Of a stretch of DNA of 64,000 nt, positions 25,219 to 34,008 are shown in pieces; position 1 is the first letter of the stretch; the number at the start of each line of letters is the position of its first letter. Position numbers and translations under genes: made by a program. Origin of the DNA: Haliscomenobacter sp033763495 (GTDB taxonomy: Bacteria > Bacteroidota > Bacteroidia > Chitinophagales > Saprospiraceae); assembly GCF_033763495.1 (NCBI RefSeq), contig NZ_JANRKL010000168.1:1-64000 (forward strand), written 5' to 3'. The notes beneath the pieces are model-generated. The model worked only from the letters and a program-made list of their open reading frames with translations, made no database searches and had not been told where the DNA came from.

Positions 25219-26046
25219 ATGTACAAAAAACAATACCTCATTTTGCTGTGCTGCTTGAGTGCACTAAATTTTGCTGCTTGCCAGAAAAACTCGGCTTTTA
25301 TTCAAGCAGCAGGGACCACAGTAGAATCCCGGGTCCAAGTACCAAATGGTTTTGAACGAGTTGCTGCTGGACCTGGTAGTTTTGCAGCCTTTTTGCGCAA
25401 AATCACCCTCAAACCCGCTGGTACTGGCGTTTTTTTGTACAATGGTTTACCCAAACTCAATCAGGTCCACGTCGCAGTAATGGACATTGATGTAGGCAAC
25501 CGCGACCTGCAACAATGCGCCGATGCAGTGATGCGCCTGCGGGCTGAATACCTCTTTGCACAAAAACGCTACGCGGATATTCACTTCAATTTCACCAATG
25601 GGTTCAATTGTACCTACACCAAATGGCGGGAAGGTTACCGCGTCAAAGTAAGTGGCAATCAGGTGAGTTGGTACAAGAAGGGGACAGTGGATGGAACCTA
25701 CAAAACCTTCCGCAGCTACCTGGATATGGTGTACAGCTATGCGGGTACCTTATCCCTGGAAAAGGAACTCAAGCCCGTCAAATACAATGAAATGACCATT
25801 GGAGACGTGCTGATCCGTGGCGGCAGCCCTGGCCATGCCGTGATTGTGGTGGATATGGCACAAAATCCCAAAACGGGCGAAAAACTGTTCCTATTGGCCC
25901 AAAGCTACATGCCTGCACAAGACATTCATATTTTGCAAAATCTCAATGATCCTAAGTTGAGTCCCTGGTACAGTGCAAATACGGGTGGGGAGGCAGTGGT
26001 GACACCGGAATGGGATTTCGTCAAGGGGAATTTGCGGAGGTTTTGA
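25219..26046 (+). CDS. DUF4846-family lipoprotein
   Basis: A 275-residue protein with a type II signal: LCCLSALNFAACQKN, lipobox Cys at about residue 21. The rest matches the DUF4846 pattern: GSFAAFLRKITLKPAGTGVF, YNGLPKLNQVHVAVMDIDVG, QQCADAVMRLRAEYLFAQKR, HFNFTNGFNCTYTKWREGYR, and a C-terminal RGGSPGHAVIVVDMA with GGEAVVTPEWDF. The GSPGHAVIVVD motif with conserved Cys/His is reminiscent of NlpC/papain-like folds, but catalysis is unproven. Last gene of the SprB-repeat/PorP operon; function in that context unknown. Confidence 0.88.
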   Translation: MYKKQYLILLCCLSALNFAACQKNSAFIQAAGTTVESRVQVPNGFERVAAGPGSFAAFLRKITLKPAGTGVFLYNGLPKLNQVHVAVMDIDVGNRDLQQCADAVMRLRAEYLFAQKRYADIHFNFTNGFNCTYTKWREGYRVKVSGNQVSWYKKGTVDGTYKTFRSYLDMVYSYAGTLSLEKELKPVKYNEMTIGDVLIRGGSPGHAVIVVDMAQNPKTGEKLFLLAQSYMPAQDIHILQNLNDPKLSPWYSANTGGEAVVTPEWDFVKGNLRRF

Positions 26047-26085
26047 GGAAAGATTCATCCTGAGGTGGGTCTATGGTTTCTACAA

Positions 26086-26147
26086 TTTCTTAGGTGGTAA
26101 AAAGAAAAAAACCTGCGAAGCAGGGCATTCTTTCACCACCTAAGAAA
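26086..26147. terminator. Nested inverted repeat between convergent genes
   Basis: 13-bp perfect arms at 26086-26098 and 26135-26147 enclose a small hairpin (CCTGCGAAGCAGG, 26112-26124) preceded by A-runs, giving a U-run on the minus strand. Serves the DUF4846 gene, the aldo/keto reductase gene or both. Confidence 0.65.
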
Positions 26148-26221
26148 CCTTAGGCACTAAAGGAATCACCTTAGCAATGATGAAAATTACCAATATTCAG
26201 GTTTCCTTTTTGAGTTACTGA

Positions 26222-27265
26222 TCAAGGCGCCGGATTCGGAATCTCCACCTGGATCCGATCAATCTCCGCCAATACCTCATCTGACAACACCAGCTCCGCC
26301 GTTTTGATGTTTTCTTTCAATTGGGACATCGTGGTTGCTCCGATGATGTTCGAAGTGGTGAAAGTTTGCTGGGTCACAAAAGCCAGAGCCATTTCCACCA
26401 GGGTCAATCCATGTTGCTCAGCCAGGGCCAGGTATTTTTCGGTAGCTGTCCAGGACAAGGCGCCATTGTACCGCGATAAACCCTTAAACTGATTGATCCG
26501 ATTATTAGGGGTATCCGTCTTTTTGTGAAACTTTCCAGATAACAATCCAAAGGCCAGAGGCGAATAAGCCAAAAGGCCGCAGTTCTCCCGGATGGCACAC
26601 TCGGCCAGTCCCACTTCGAAGGAGCGATTAAGCAAGCTGTACGGATTTTGCACACTTACCGGAACAGGCAAGTTGTGCTTTTCGGCCAAACGGATGAAGT
26701 GCATCAAACCCCAGGGCGTTTCATTGGACAATCCGAAATAACGGATTTTTCCTGCCTTGACTAGTCCATCCATGATTTCCAGTACTTCCAGGCAGTTGTC
26801 CTCCCAGTCATCATCAGGATCATGGCGATAGCCCAACTTGCCAAAGGTATTGGTTTTGCGTTGAGGCCAATGGAGTTGGTAAAGATCAATGTAATCGCTT
26901 TGTAAACGCCTCAAGCTGCCTTCCAGTGCCAGATGAATCTGGGCCTTGCCATACTCCAAATCGTGATTGCGGATAAAACTGAGGTCGGCACGAGGGCCGG
27001 CAATTTTGGTGGCCAAAATCACCTCCTCGCGTTTTTTGGATTTTTTAAACCAGGAACCAATGTATACTTCAGTCAAGCCATTGTTCTCCGGGCGTGGTGG
27101 TACGGCATACAACTCGGCGGTATCAAAAAAATTGATGCCTTGCTCCAGAGCGTAATCCATTTGTTCATGTGCTTCCGCCTCGGTGTTTTGCTGGCCCCAG
27201 GTCATGGTGCCCAGGCAAATTTTGCTTACTTGTACATTACTTCTTCCTAATGCTCGATATTCCAT
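26222..27265 (-). CDS. Aldo/keto reductase (Tas-like)
   Basis: A 347-residue NADP(H)-dependent aldo/keto reductase. The N-terminus MEYRALGRSNVQVSKICLGT and MTWGQQNTEAEAHEQMDYAL, then GINFFDTAELYAVPPRPEN (catalytic Asp/Tyr), VILATKIAGP (Lys) and YIDLYQLHWPQRKTN (His) are the family's catalytic tetrad. The insertion PPRPENNGLTE and the DDDWEDNCLEVLEIMDGLVK segment are typical of the Tas branch. It reduces a carbonyl or oxidises a sugar alcohol; the substrate is unknown. Its 6-bp gap from the DUF1080 gene suggests an operon in the glycan-degradation region. Confidence 0.92.
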   Translation of the reverse strand: MEYRALGRSNVQVSKICLGTMTWGQQNTEAEAHEQMDYALEQGINFFDTAELYAVPPRPENNGLTEVYIGSWFKKSKKREEVILATKIAGPRADLSFIRNHDLEYGKAQIHLALEGSLRRLQSDYIDLYQLHWPQRKTNTFGKLGYRHDPDDDWEDNCLEVLEIMDGLVKAGKIRYFGLSNETPWGLMHFIRLAEKHNLPVPVSVQNPYSLLNRSFEVGLAECAIRENCGLLAYSPLAFGLLSGKFHKKTDTPNNRINQFKGLSRYNGALSWTATEKYLALAEQHGLTLVEMALAFVTQQTFTTSNIIGATTMSQLKENIKTAELVLSDEVLAEIDRIQVEIPNPAP

Positions 27266-27271
27266 TTTTCA

Positions 27272-28546
27272 TTACCATTTTGGGACATACTGATCCTTAT
27301 AAGTCAATTTTGCACCCCTGATTGCCTCCAAGACATACAGGGACAGGTTTAATTTATCTGCGGGAACCAACCCAGCAAAGGCAAACTTACAACCCTTGGC
27401 TTTGGCTTTACGCAACACAGCCAAAGAAGGTGTCTTGCTGACATTGTCTATTTCAATGGCTACCTTGTTCTGTTTGGCCAGGTCCAGTAGAGCGTCTGCC
27501 TGATCGGTGCTCAAGTCTTGTCCTTTGTCCGACCAAACATTTATTTTTTGGCTGTTTAACAAAGCACGAGCTGACTCAATTCCCGTACTTTCTCCAATGA
27601 TGTAGTCGGCAGTGGTGGTCTTTAATTGAGCCAAATTGTCGGCATTGACTTTGATTCCCGTAAAAAGTGGCAGTTTTTTAGCCTCGGATAGTTCTTTAGC
27701 CGTTTTAGGGTTTTTGAGTAGTGCTACATTGATACCTGTGGAATATACGTACTTGGCCAAATCCTGTGGGGATAAACTGGTACGTGGGTTCAAATCAATA
27801 AAGGCAAATTGCTGTCCCTGATATTTGAGCAGGCTGTCCTGCCATGGCGCGTAAGTGAGGGGTGCAAGATTCGAACTGGCCGCATCAGGCAAGCGGCGGA
27901 CTTTAAAACTGCGGTATTGCATTTTGCTATTGGGGTCATGCCCTTGCAAGCAAAAAGTACCCGATGACAGTTTTTTAATGCCACCCATTCGGCGCTCTGA
28001 CTGAATGTAATCCACAGTTTTGATGTCATTCACCCAAATCTGCACCCGGTCATTTTCTACTCTTGCTTTTACGGTTATCCACTCATCGTCCTTAGCGAAG
28101 GTTTTGTACACATTGCGCACTCCGTAAAGGCTGCCCATTCGTTTGAGTTCGATGTAGTCTCCTTCTCCAATATGGGAGTTGTTTACCTGGATTTCGATAC
28201 CCTGGCTGGGCCAGCCAGATTCCTGGTACTTGGTATGGAAATAAATGCCTGAGTTGGCCAGCTTAAAGGTCCGCACCTGAGCTTCGAATTCGAAATTTTT
28301 GAATGCGCCATTGAGGTATTCCCCTTCGTAAAACAGATGCGAGCGTTTGCCTACTGCCTGCAAATAACCTTCGGGAGTTACCGACCAGGTTTCTTTGTTC
28401 TCACTGGCTTTCCAACCACTCATGTCTTTTCCATTGATGAGTTGCATCCAGGCACCAGAGGATTGACTCACAATAGGCCGACTGCTACTGCTGAGGAGCA
28501 ACCCCAGGGGGATCATAACACCCCAAAAGAAGTATATTTTTTTCAT
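27272..28546 (-). CDS. DUF1080 (3-keto-glycoside hydrolase-like) protein with C-terminal PHP-like region
   Basis: A 424-residue exported protein. N-terminal signal (FFWGVMIPLGLLLSSSSRPI). Residues about 30-215 form a DUF1080 domain (WMQLINGKDMSGWKASENKE, ANSGIYFHTKYQESGWPSQG, GIEIQVNN, YRSFKVRRLP), a LamG-like fold now associated with 3-keto-disaccharide hydrolysis. Residues about 235-424 look like a degenerate PHP/TIM-barrel: AFIDLNPRTSLSPQDLAKYV occupies the place of the PHP entry motif but the metal-binding HxH and TDH residues are absent. The C-terminal assignment is inference. Next to ThuA and Gfo/Idh/MocA-type genes, the usual neighbours of 3-keto-glycoside enzymes. Confidence 0.85.
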   Translation of the reverse strand: MKKIYFFWGVMIPLGLLLSSSSRPIVSQSSGAWMQLINGKDMSGWKASENKETWSVTPEGYLQAVGKRSHLFYEGEYLNGAFKNFEFEAQVRTFKLANSGIYFHTKYQESGWPSQGIEIQVNNSHIGEGDYIELKRMGSLYGVRNVYKTFAKDDEWITVKARVENDRVQIWVNDIKTVDYIQSERRMGGIKKLSSGTFCLQGHDPNSKMQYRSFKVRRLPDAASSNLAPLTYAPWQDSLLKYQGQQFAFIDLNPRTSLSPQDLAKYVYSTGINVALLKNPKTAKELSEAKKLPLFTGIKVNADNLAQLKTTTADYIIGESTGIESARALLNSQKINVWSDKGQDLSTDQADALLDLAKQNKVAIEIDNVSKTPSLAVLRKAKAKGCKFAFAGLVPADKLNLSLYVLEAIRGAKLTYKDQYVPKW

Positions 28547-28620
28547 TTGTTGAGGTTAAATGTGAACAAAGCTAGGTTGGTTATTAGTTGTACAGGACAG
28601 TAGTTTGGATTGTAGCTCTT

Positions 28621-29580
28621 TTATTCGAATTTTCTGACTTTCAACTCTTTCTCCGTAGGGAAATCAGCTGGAATGGGAATCGTCACTTTACCCGTAGCTG
28701 CCCACTGCGCCCCACGTTGCAAACAGGTGATGAATCCCACACACTCAACGGAGTAATCGGCATGGCCAAGTGGGGTATGGAAAACCCGGCCTTTGCCATA
28801 TTTGATGGTCATCAACATGGGTTCGTGGCGATCGGTGCCCCGGTTGGTTTTTGGAGAAAACGCAGTAGCCAAAACCTGCATGTTTTCGGCAGGGCCACGT
28901 AGTCGATCGTACATTTCATCCTTGCTGTGCAGCCAATTCAGGGGCATCCCTTTGGTGATGGGATGTTTGCTATCGCGCACGGTGATCAGGAATTCGGTTT
29001 GGGCACCATGGGAACCTGCCCGCCCGGGAGCCATGTCCCGCACCAATTGGCCTTTGTCATCGTAATACACATAAGGACCATCTTTTTCCGTGCGATCACC
29101 CCAACCGCCCAGACCAATCATTTGGTTGTAAGCTGGCCAGTTTGGAAAAGAGTTGTCTGCAGCGTGAATGACCACCAGGCCGCCCCCTTTTTTCATAAAG
29201 GCATCGAAATTAGCTTGTGTCGCATCGGGCCAGGGAGCTGCATTCCAGCCAAAATTACAGATCACGAGATCATATTTGGAAAAATCGATGAGGTAACTGG
29301 AATCTGGCCGTGATTTTGTCAATTCCACCGTTTTGCGCAAACCGGGAATGGGGTATTGCTGAATGTACTCTCCGCCGTTCCAGGTGTAATAGCTGCGTTG
29401 TACATCAACCGAAAACTTTCCGGTTTCTTCCAGGTATTTTTTCATCATGAAACTGATTTTGGCCCATTGGTTGTGGTTGTTTTGGCCATCCACAATCAGC
29501 GTCTTGATGGTTTTTTGAGCAAAAATAGTGCTGCCTAAGAGGAGAAGGCAAAAGCTCAGCAGGACTTGCTTTTTGTACAT
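28621..29580 (-). CDS. ThuA-domain protein, exported
   Basis: A 319-residue protein with signal peptide (VLLSFCLLLLGSTIFAQ). It has the ThuA class I glutamine-amidotransferase-like fold: TIKTLIVDGQNNHNQWAKIS, SKYDLVICNFGWNAAPWPDA, GGGLVVIHAADNSFPNWPAY, KDEMYDRLRGPAENMQVLAT, GRVFHTPLGHADYSVECVGF. The usual nucleophilic Cys position reads IHAAD, so it is not an active amidotransferase, as is common for ThuA. ThuA proteins go with trehalose or 3-keto sugar catabolism. Likely co-transcribed with the DUF1080 and aldo/keto reductase genes. Confidence 0.9.
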   Translation of the reverse strand: MYKKQVLLSFCLLLLGSTIFAQKTIKTLIVDGQNNHNQWAKISFMMKKYLEETGKFSVDVQRSYYTWNGGEYIQQYPIPGLRKTVELTKSRPDSSYLIDFSKYDLVICNFGWNAAPWPDATQANFDAFMKKGGGLVVIHAADNSFPNWPAYNQMIGLGGWGDRTEKDGPYVYYDDKGQLVRDMAPGRAGSHGAQTEFLITVRDSKHPITKGMPLNWLHSKDEMYDRLRGPAENMQVLATAFSPKTNRGTDRHEPMLMTIKYGKGRVFHTPLGHADYSVECVGFITCLQRGAQWAATGKVTIPIPADFPTEKELKVRKFE

Positions 29581-29629
29581 TGGATCTAATGTTTTTGTTG
29601 TTTGTGTAAAAATAGGGAAAAGCTAGTAT

Positions 29630-29683
29630 TTCTAAGATGAATTCCTAAGACATCTAAGGGCATCTTAGGAATTCATCTTAGAA
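29630..29683 (-). terminator. Perfect 21-bp stem-loop after the GH109-like gene
   Basis: 29630-29650 and 29663-29683 are perfect inverted repeats, 12-nt loop; the arm ends 1 bp from the stop codon at 29685-29687. Little U-run follows, so it may be an mRNA-stabilising stem or repeat element. Confidence 0.65.
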
Positions 29684-29684
29684 T

Positions 29685-31112
29685 TTATCCCTTAGCGACC
29701 GCCCGCACCTCGGTGGTCGCCCCGCCATCCAGCGTCAAACTCACCTGTTTGTTTTGTTGCCAGGCACCACGGGTGAAATCAGGGACGTCGATCGATTTAC
29801 CCCGTTTCGCCACCGATTGTTCGCTTAAGGGGGCCACTGCGCTCCAGCTGGCCGCATCGTATACATCTTGATCCAGTGGCAAACCATTGCGCAAACAATC
29901 GATCAAACGCCAATCCATAATGAAGTCCATACCCCCGTGGCCACCCACTTTTTTGGCGATTTCACCAATGTGTTTCACCAATGGTGTGCTGAATTTTGCC
30001 TCCAAATCCTGCATCTCCCGTTCGTTCAACCATTCCTCTCCTAACGCGATTTTGACAGGATTGGGCCATTTTTGCGCTACCCCTTTGGTGCCACTTAGCA
30101 CGTGGATGCGGGAGTAGGGTCGGGTAGAGGTCACGTCGTGTTGCAACATCACCGTTTTGCCTTTCTGGGTACGGATGATGGTGGTGTTCATGTTGCCCCG
30201 AAAGCTTTTGCCTACATATTCCTGATAAAAGGCATCAGTGCTGGCTTTTTCCTGAGCCATTTTGCCCATCTGGAAATCGTTGCTGGAAATGGCTACCAGG
30301 TGGTCAAAACGGTCGCCCCGGTTGATGTCAAGGCATTGGGCAATTGGGCCAAGGCCGTGGGTAGGGTAGAGGTTGCCATTGCGCAAGTTTTCCTTGAGGC
30401 GCCACATATCGGCATAAGAACTCTTGTTGAAGTTCATTTCCAACAGGTTGTGGATGTAGGCACCTTCCGCGTGGACAAGCTCACCAAATAGGCCATTGCG
30501 CACCATATTTAAGGTCAGTTGTTCAAAGAAGTCGTAACAACAGTTTTCCAACATCATACAATGCCGCTTGGTCTTTTCGGAAGTTTCCACCAGTTGCCAA
30601 CATTCGTCGATGGTTTTGGCGGCAGGTACTTCAGTGGCGGTGTGTTTACCTTGCTGCATAGCGTATACGGCCATAGGTGTATGCATACTCCAGGGGGTAG
30701 CGATGTACACCAGGTCGATGTCAGCACTTTCGCACATGGCCTTCCAGCCGTCATTGCCGCTGTATTCCCGGGCTTTGGGGCGGCCAGCTTTTTCTACGAT
30801 GGACTGGGCTTTACTGGCGCGTTTGGGATCTTTGTCGCACAAGGCCACAATTTCCACGCCTTCGATGCGACTCATGCGGCTAACGGCACCAGGGCCACGG
30901 TTGCCGAGCCCGATGAAACCGATGCGTACTTTATCGAGTTTTGGAGCGGCAAAGCCACACATGTTAAATTGTTGTTTGCCCGCATCCAACATTGGAGCAT
31001 CAGTCTGTTCAGCATTGGAAACTGGCTTGGCTTGCACCAATTGTGGCAACCCCAGGGAGGCGAACCCAGCGCCCCAGGTGATGTTTTTGAGGAAATTTCT
31101 GCGATTGTGCAT
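29685..31112 (-). CDS. GH109-like Gfo/Idh/MocA oxidoreductase-fold protein, Tat-exported
   Basis: A 475-residue protein. The start at 31110-31112 is preferred because MHNRRNFLKNITWGAGFASL is a Tat signal (RRxFLK). The Rossmann domain has VRIGFIGLGNRGPGAVSRMS, EIVALCDKDPKRASKAQSIV and YIATPWSMHTPMAVYAMQQG; the C-terminal region carries NLYPTHGLGPIAQCLDINRG, KHIGEIAKKVGGHGGMDFIM, WRLIDCLRNGLPLDQDVYDA. These match GH109 (NAD+-dependent alpha-N-acetylgalactosaminidase and relatives), which bind NAD+ before Tat export. Substrate is likely a GalNAc or related glycoside, but family members vary. The stop is followed closely by a perfect stem-loop. Confidence 0.88.
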   Translation of the reverse strand: MHNRRNFLKNITWGAGFASLGLPQLVQAKPVSNAEQTDAPMLDAGKQQFNMCGFAAPKLDKVRIGFIGLGNRGPGAVSRMSRIEGVEIVALCDKDPKRASKAQSIVEKAGRPKAREYSGNDGWKAMCESADIDLVYIATPWSMHTPMAVYAMQQGKHTATEVPAAKTIDECWQLVETSEKTKRHCMMLENCCYDFFEQLTLNMVRNGLFGELVHAEGAYIHNLLEMNFNKSSYADMWRLKENLRNGNLYPTHGLGPIAQCLDINRGDRFDHLVAISSNDFQMGKMAQEKASTDAFYQEYVGKSFRGNMNTTIIRTQKGKTVMLQHDVTSTRPYSRIHVLSGTKGVAQKWPNPVKIALGEEWLNEREMQDLEAKFSTPLVKHIGEIAKKVGGHGGMDFIMDWRLIDCLRNGLPLDQDVYDAASWSAVAPLSEQSVAKRGKSIDVPDFTRGAWQQNKQVSLTLDGGATTEVRAVAKG

Positions 31113-31251
31113 GTGGTTAAGGTTTTGTGGCTGAAAATTAAGACACATTTTCAGCCAAAACTTGTTTTTTTTCTTAGTATTGGCTGAAAATAAAGCATTT
31201 TTTGGGAAGGCGAACAAGCAAAGAATTTCCCAAAGCATCAAATGGGACCGC

Positions 31252-33852
31252 CTACCTCCCTTTAAAAATTATACCCACTTGCCCATCCTCCTCCAGCATG
31301 AGCGTTTTTTTGAACTCGTGGGGCAGCAAACCCTCCAGGGTGATTTTATTCAAAGCTAAATCTCCGTGTAAGACACTCAAGCGCAGCTCGACTATGTCGC
31401 CCTTTTTTTGCACCCGATACGTTCCCCAACTGTAACCATTTGACCAAAAAAATTGCCCTTCCTTTTGGCTCAGCTGCAAGGATTTGCCGATGCCAGAATA
31501 CTGAAAACCTGTCAAAGCCAGTACCGCCGACCAACTCGCCATCGCCCGGGCGTAATGGTGCCCACATTCTGGTTCGTCAAATGGATTGCGTTTTTGCCCG
31601 TCAAAACGGTCGCGGATGCTTTGGATACATTTCAATCCGGGTTCTTGCATGCCCTCGTAAAGCATGCCTACGGCAGCACAATATTCAAAACCAGACATGG
31701 ATTCTGCGAAATAGGGAAAGGGAACTTTGAGCCGCCCTTTGGGCCAACTCGCCATAATCAACCCCGCTTCCTGATCCATCACATAAGACCGCATGTTGTT
31801 AAAAATTTCATTAAAACCTTCCACGTAATTGTATTTCATGATGCTGCGGAGGGTGGTTTGGATGTTTTCTTTTTTGGCCAAATAACCCAGGCCACAAACA
31901 TGCGCCATGTATTGCCCGGCCAATTGATCGACCAAACAACCCTGCCCCAATTGGAAAGTGGGAATTTCAGTCGCCGGATCGCTGGTGTTGAGGAATTGGA
32001 AGGTTTTGGGGTCGGTGATTTTGTGCTCGTAATATTCACCGTTGAAGAGGTTTTCGTCCACCCATTTGCTGCCCTTAGCCCAGATTTGTTCACATTGGGC
32101 TGCAAATTGGGGTTCATTCATTGCCCGGGCCATGGCGGCACTGGCTTTGAGCGCACCAAAATACCAGAATTGCATTTGGGGATTGGGGCCAAAGTAGTCA
32201 ACATCCATCGTGTTGTGCTGGCGGCCTTCCTGTACACCGTCCTGATTGGCATCCCAACCACCGGGAATCCAGGCATAACTCATGGCTTTTTTGACTTTCG
32301 GCCAGTGTTTTTTGAGCCATTCCAGATCGCCAGAAAGTTGCCATTCCCGGTAAAAGCGCATGATGGAACCCATTTGACCGTCTGCGGCGGCTACGTGGTC
32401 GATGTTGAAGTTGGCTTCGAGGGGTAAACTGACCCGGTTCATCATTTTGCCATTGTCTTTGGTGCCGTACACCAGCTCGACCTCCCGCATGGAGCGCGCC
32501 AGGTCACCGTACAAGAAGGCAGAGGCGGTTTCGTAATTCCATACGTGGGTACAATTGCCATAACAAGAGCCCGCTTCATTCATCACTCCTTCCCAGCCCA
32601 TCAGGTGGCCGGAAGGAAGGCGAAAAACGGTTTGAGAGCGCAAGGTGGAAAGGTTGAACAAGGCAGCCTCTTTCACAACTTCAGGCAAATCGCTCTGCAA
32701 AAAAGCCTGGACAAACGCCAGGGTTTTTTCCTCCAGCTTGGGCAAACGGGGTGTTTCTTTCTCCACTACATCCCAGGCATCTTTGTACATGTTGGTATAA
32801 TGATTGCCAATCACCTTGCCTCGGTAACCAAAGCTCCAGGCGTTGTTCCAGTCGAGTCGATTGGGAAAATGCCAGCTCAAGTAAAACGTAAAACTGATGC
32901 TCCCACCAGCCGGAATTCGTTTTTTGACGGCCAGCGAGGCCATGGGATTGTCGTCCACCAGCTTCTCTTTATCTGTCAAGGCTCCATCTGCGCTAAAATC
33001 ATCCCAAAAATCGAGAATTGAATTTTCCCAGTCATTGGGTGTGGAGGAGCGGCGCCAGGAAATGCCTTCCTGCTCGGGGGTGGTAAGCGCAATGGTTCCC
33101 CAGGCGGGATCTTGCGGATCAACTCCATTGCTGTACATATAAATGCCACGCACATGTGGGCTCTGGCGATACTCATTTTGATTGGCTTTGGCGCCAGTGT
33201 AAGTGAGGTCGCCTTTCCAGTTTTTGCCTTGTTTGCTGCCGTCGATACCGATGAAGTTGCGCATCGTTCCACATATAGCCACTTCAATCGGCACATTTCC
33301 GGTGTTTTGTACCTCATATTGGAGGATCGCCATGGGGATGCTACTGGCTGCGGCATCGCCGGGTATCAGCGGGTTGAACCCTTTGATTTTGACCTGGATC
33401 GGCAATTTGTCATCTTTGAGATTCACTTGCCCGAAGGGATAAGCAGCGTCAAAAGATGCAGTTTTAAAGCGGGGCATCCCGTGGTGATTGACCGGACGGC
33501 CTTCGTAGTGCTGGTATTCACTGGGATGTAGTGGCCCAAGCAAGGCTTTGGTCATCGGGGCTTTGCCCTCCGGACGTACGTACACCGCAAAAAACGGTGC
33601 CTGGTTGCCATCAGAAAGCGTACTAAAACCTTTTCCAGGTTTGTTCATGATCTCCCAATCACGCAATTCGCCTCGACCGCCAAGGGAAACGGTGCCCGTG
33701 CCGATACCTCCCAAGGGCAGGGCAACGTTCAATAAGTGTTGTTCGTCGTAATGTTTGAGCACTGGCCAGGGATTGGTTTGGGCCTGGGGCTTGCCAATGA
33801 ACCATGGGCTGAAGAGGCAAAACAAGAGCGCTTGTTGAAAGGTCTGCTTCAT
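31252..33852 (-). CDS. GH116-family beta-glycosidase, exported
   Basis: An 866-residue protein with signal peptide ending near GKPQAQ. Contains the GH116/GBA2 N-terminal motif VALPLGGIGTGTVSLGGRGE and LRDWEIMNKPGKG, a beta-sandwich, then an (alpha/alpha)6 catalytic domain with LMGWEGVMNEAGSCYGNCTH (Glu421, candidate nucleophile) and HNTMDVDYFGPNPQMQFWY (Asp550, candidate acid/base), by analogy with characterised GH116 enzymes. Late motifs: DQEAGLIMASWPKGRLKVPF and SGFEYCAAVGMLYEGM. Members hydrolyse beta-glucosides, beta-xylosides or glucosylceramide. It lies in a minus-strand glycan-degradation run. Confidence 0.92.
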   Translation of the reverse strand: MKQTFQQALLFCLFSPWFIGKPQAQTNPWPVLKHYDEQHLLNVALPLGGIGTGTVSLGGRGELRDWEIMNKPGKGFSTLSDGNQAPFFAVYVRPEGKAPMTKALLGPLHPSEYQHYEGRPVNHHGMPRFKTASFDAAYPFGQVNLKDDKLPIQVKIKGFNPLIPGDAAASSIPMAILQYEVQNTGNVPIEVAICGTMRNFIGIDGSKQGKNWKGDLTYTGAKANQNEYRQSPHVRGIYMYSNGVDPQDPAWGTIALTTPEQEGISWRRSSTPNDWENSILDFWDDFSADGALTDKEKLVDDNPMASLAVKKRIPAGGSISFTFYLSWHFPNRLDWNNAWSFGYRGKVIGNHYTNMYKDAWDVVEKETPRLPKLEEKTLAFVQAFLQSDLPEVVKEAALFNLSTLRSQTVFRLPSGHLMGWEGVMNEAGSCYGNCTHVWNYETASAFLYGDLARSMREVELVYGTKDNGKMMNRVSLPLEANFNIDHVAAADGQMGSIMRFYREWQLSGDLEWLKKHWPKVKKAMSYAWIPGGWDANQDGVQEGRQHNTMDVDYFGPNPQMQFWYFGALKASAAMARAMNEPQFAAQCEQIWAKGSKWVDENLFNGEYYEHKITDPKTFQFLNTSDPATEIPTFQLGQGCLVDQLAGQYMAHVCGLGYLAKKENIQTTLRSIMKYNYVEGFNEIFNNMRSYVMDQEAGLIMASWPKGRLKVPFPYFAESMSGFEYCAAVGMLYEGMQEPGLKCIQSIRDRFDGQKRNPFDEPECGHHYARAMASWSAVLALTGFQYSGIGKSLQLSQKEGQFFWSNGYSWGTYRVQKKGDIVELRLSVLHGDLALNKITLEGLLPHEFKKTLMLEEDGQVGIIFKGR

Positions 33853-33986
33853 GATGTAGGTTAGGTATGTAGGTCTTAAAGTTAAAAAGACTCCCTGATT
33901 ATTTGCGGAGCTTGCTTAATTTGTAACAGCAAATCTCTGAGGTTTCCCTAAGGTGCCTAAGGTTTCTAAGGTGGTGAAAATGAAAA

Positions 33987-34001
33987 ACCAGCGAAGCTGG
34001 T
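33987..34001 (-). terminator. Intrinsic terminator of the beta-helix/PDZ gene
   Basis: ACCAGCGAAGCTGGT hairpin followed on the minus strand by TTTTTC, 8 bp after the stop. Nearby 33940-33975 carries repeated CTAAGGT words and a GGTGGTGAAA block resembling the sequence near 26130. Confidence 0.7.
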
Positions 34002-34008
34002 CCTTATC

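Noticed and set aside
30519..31187. 222-aa plus-strand frame
   Set aside because: Antisense shadow of the GH109-like gene; no family features.
31453..32427. 324-aa plus-strand frame
   Set aside because: Antisense shadow of the GH116 gene.
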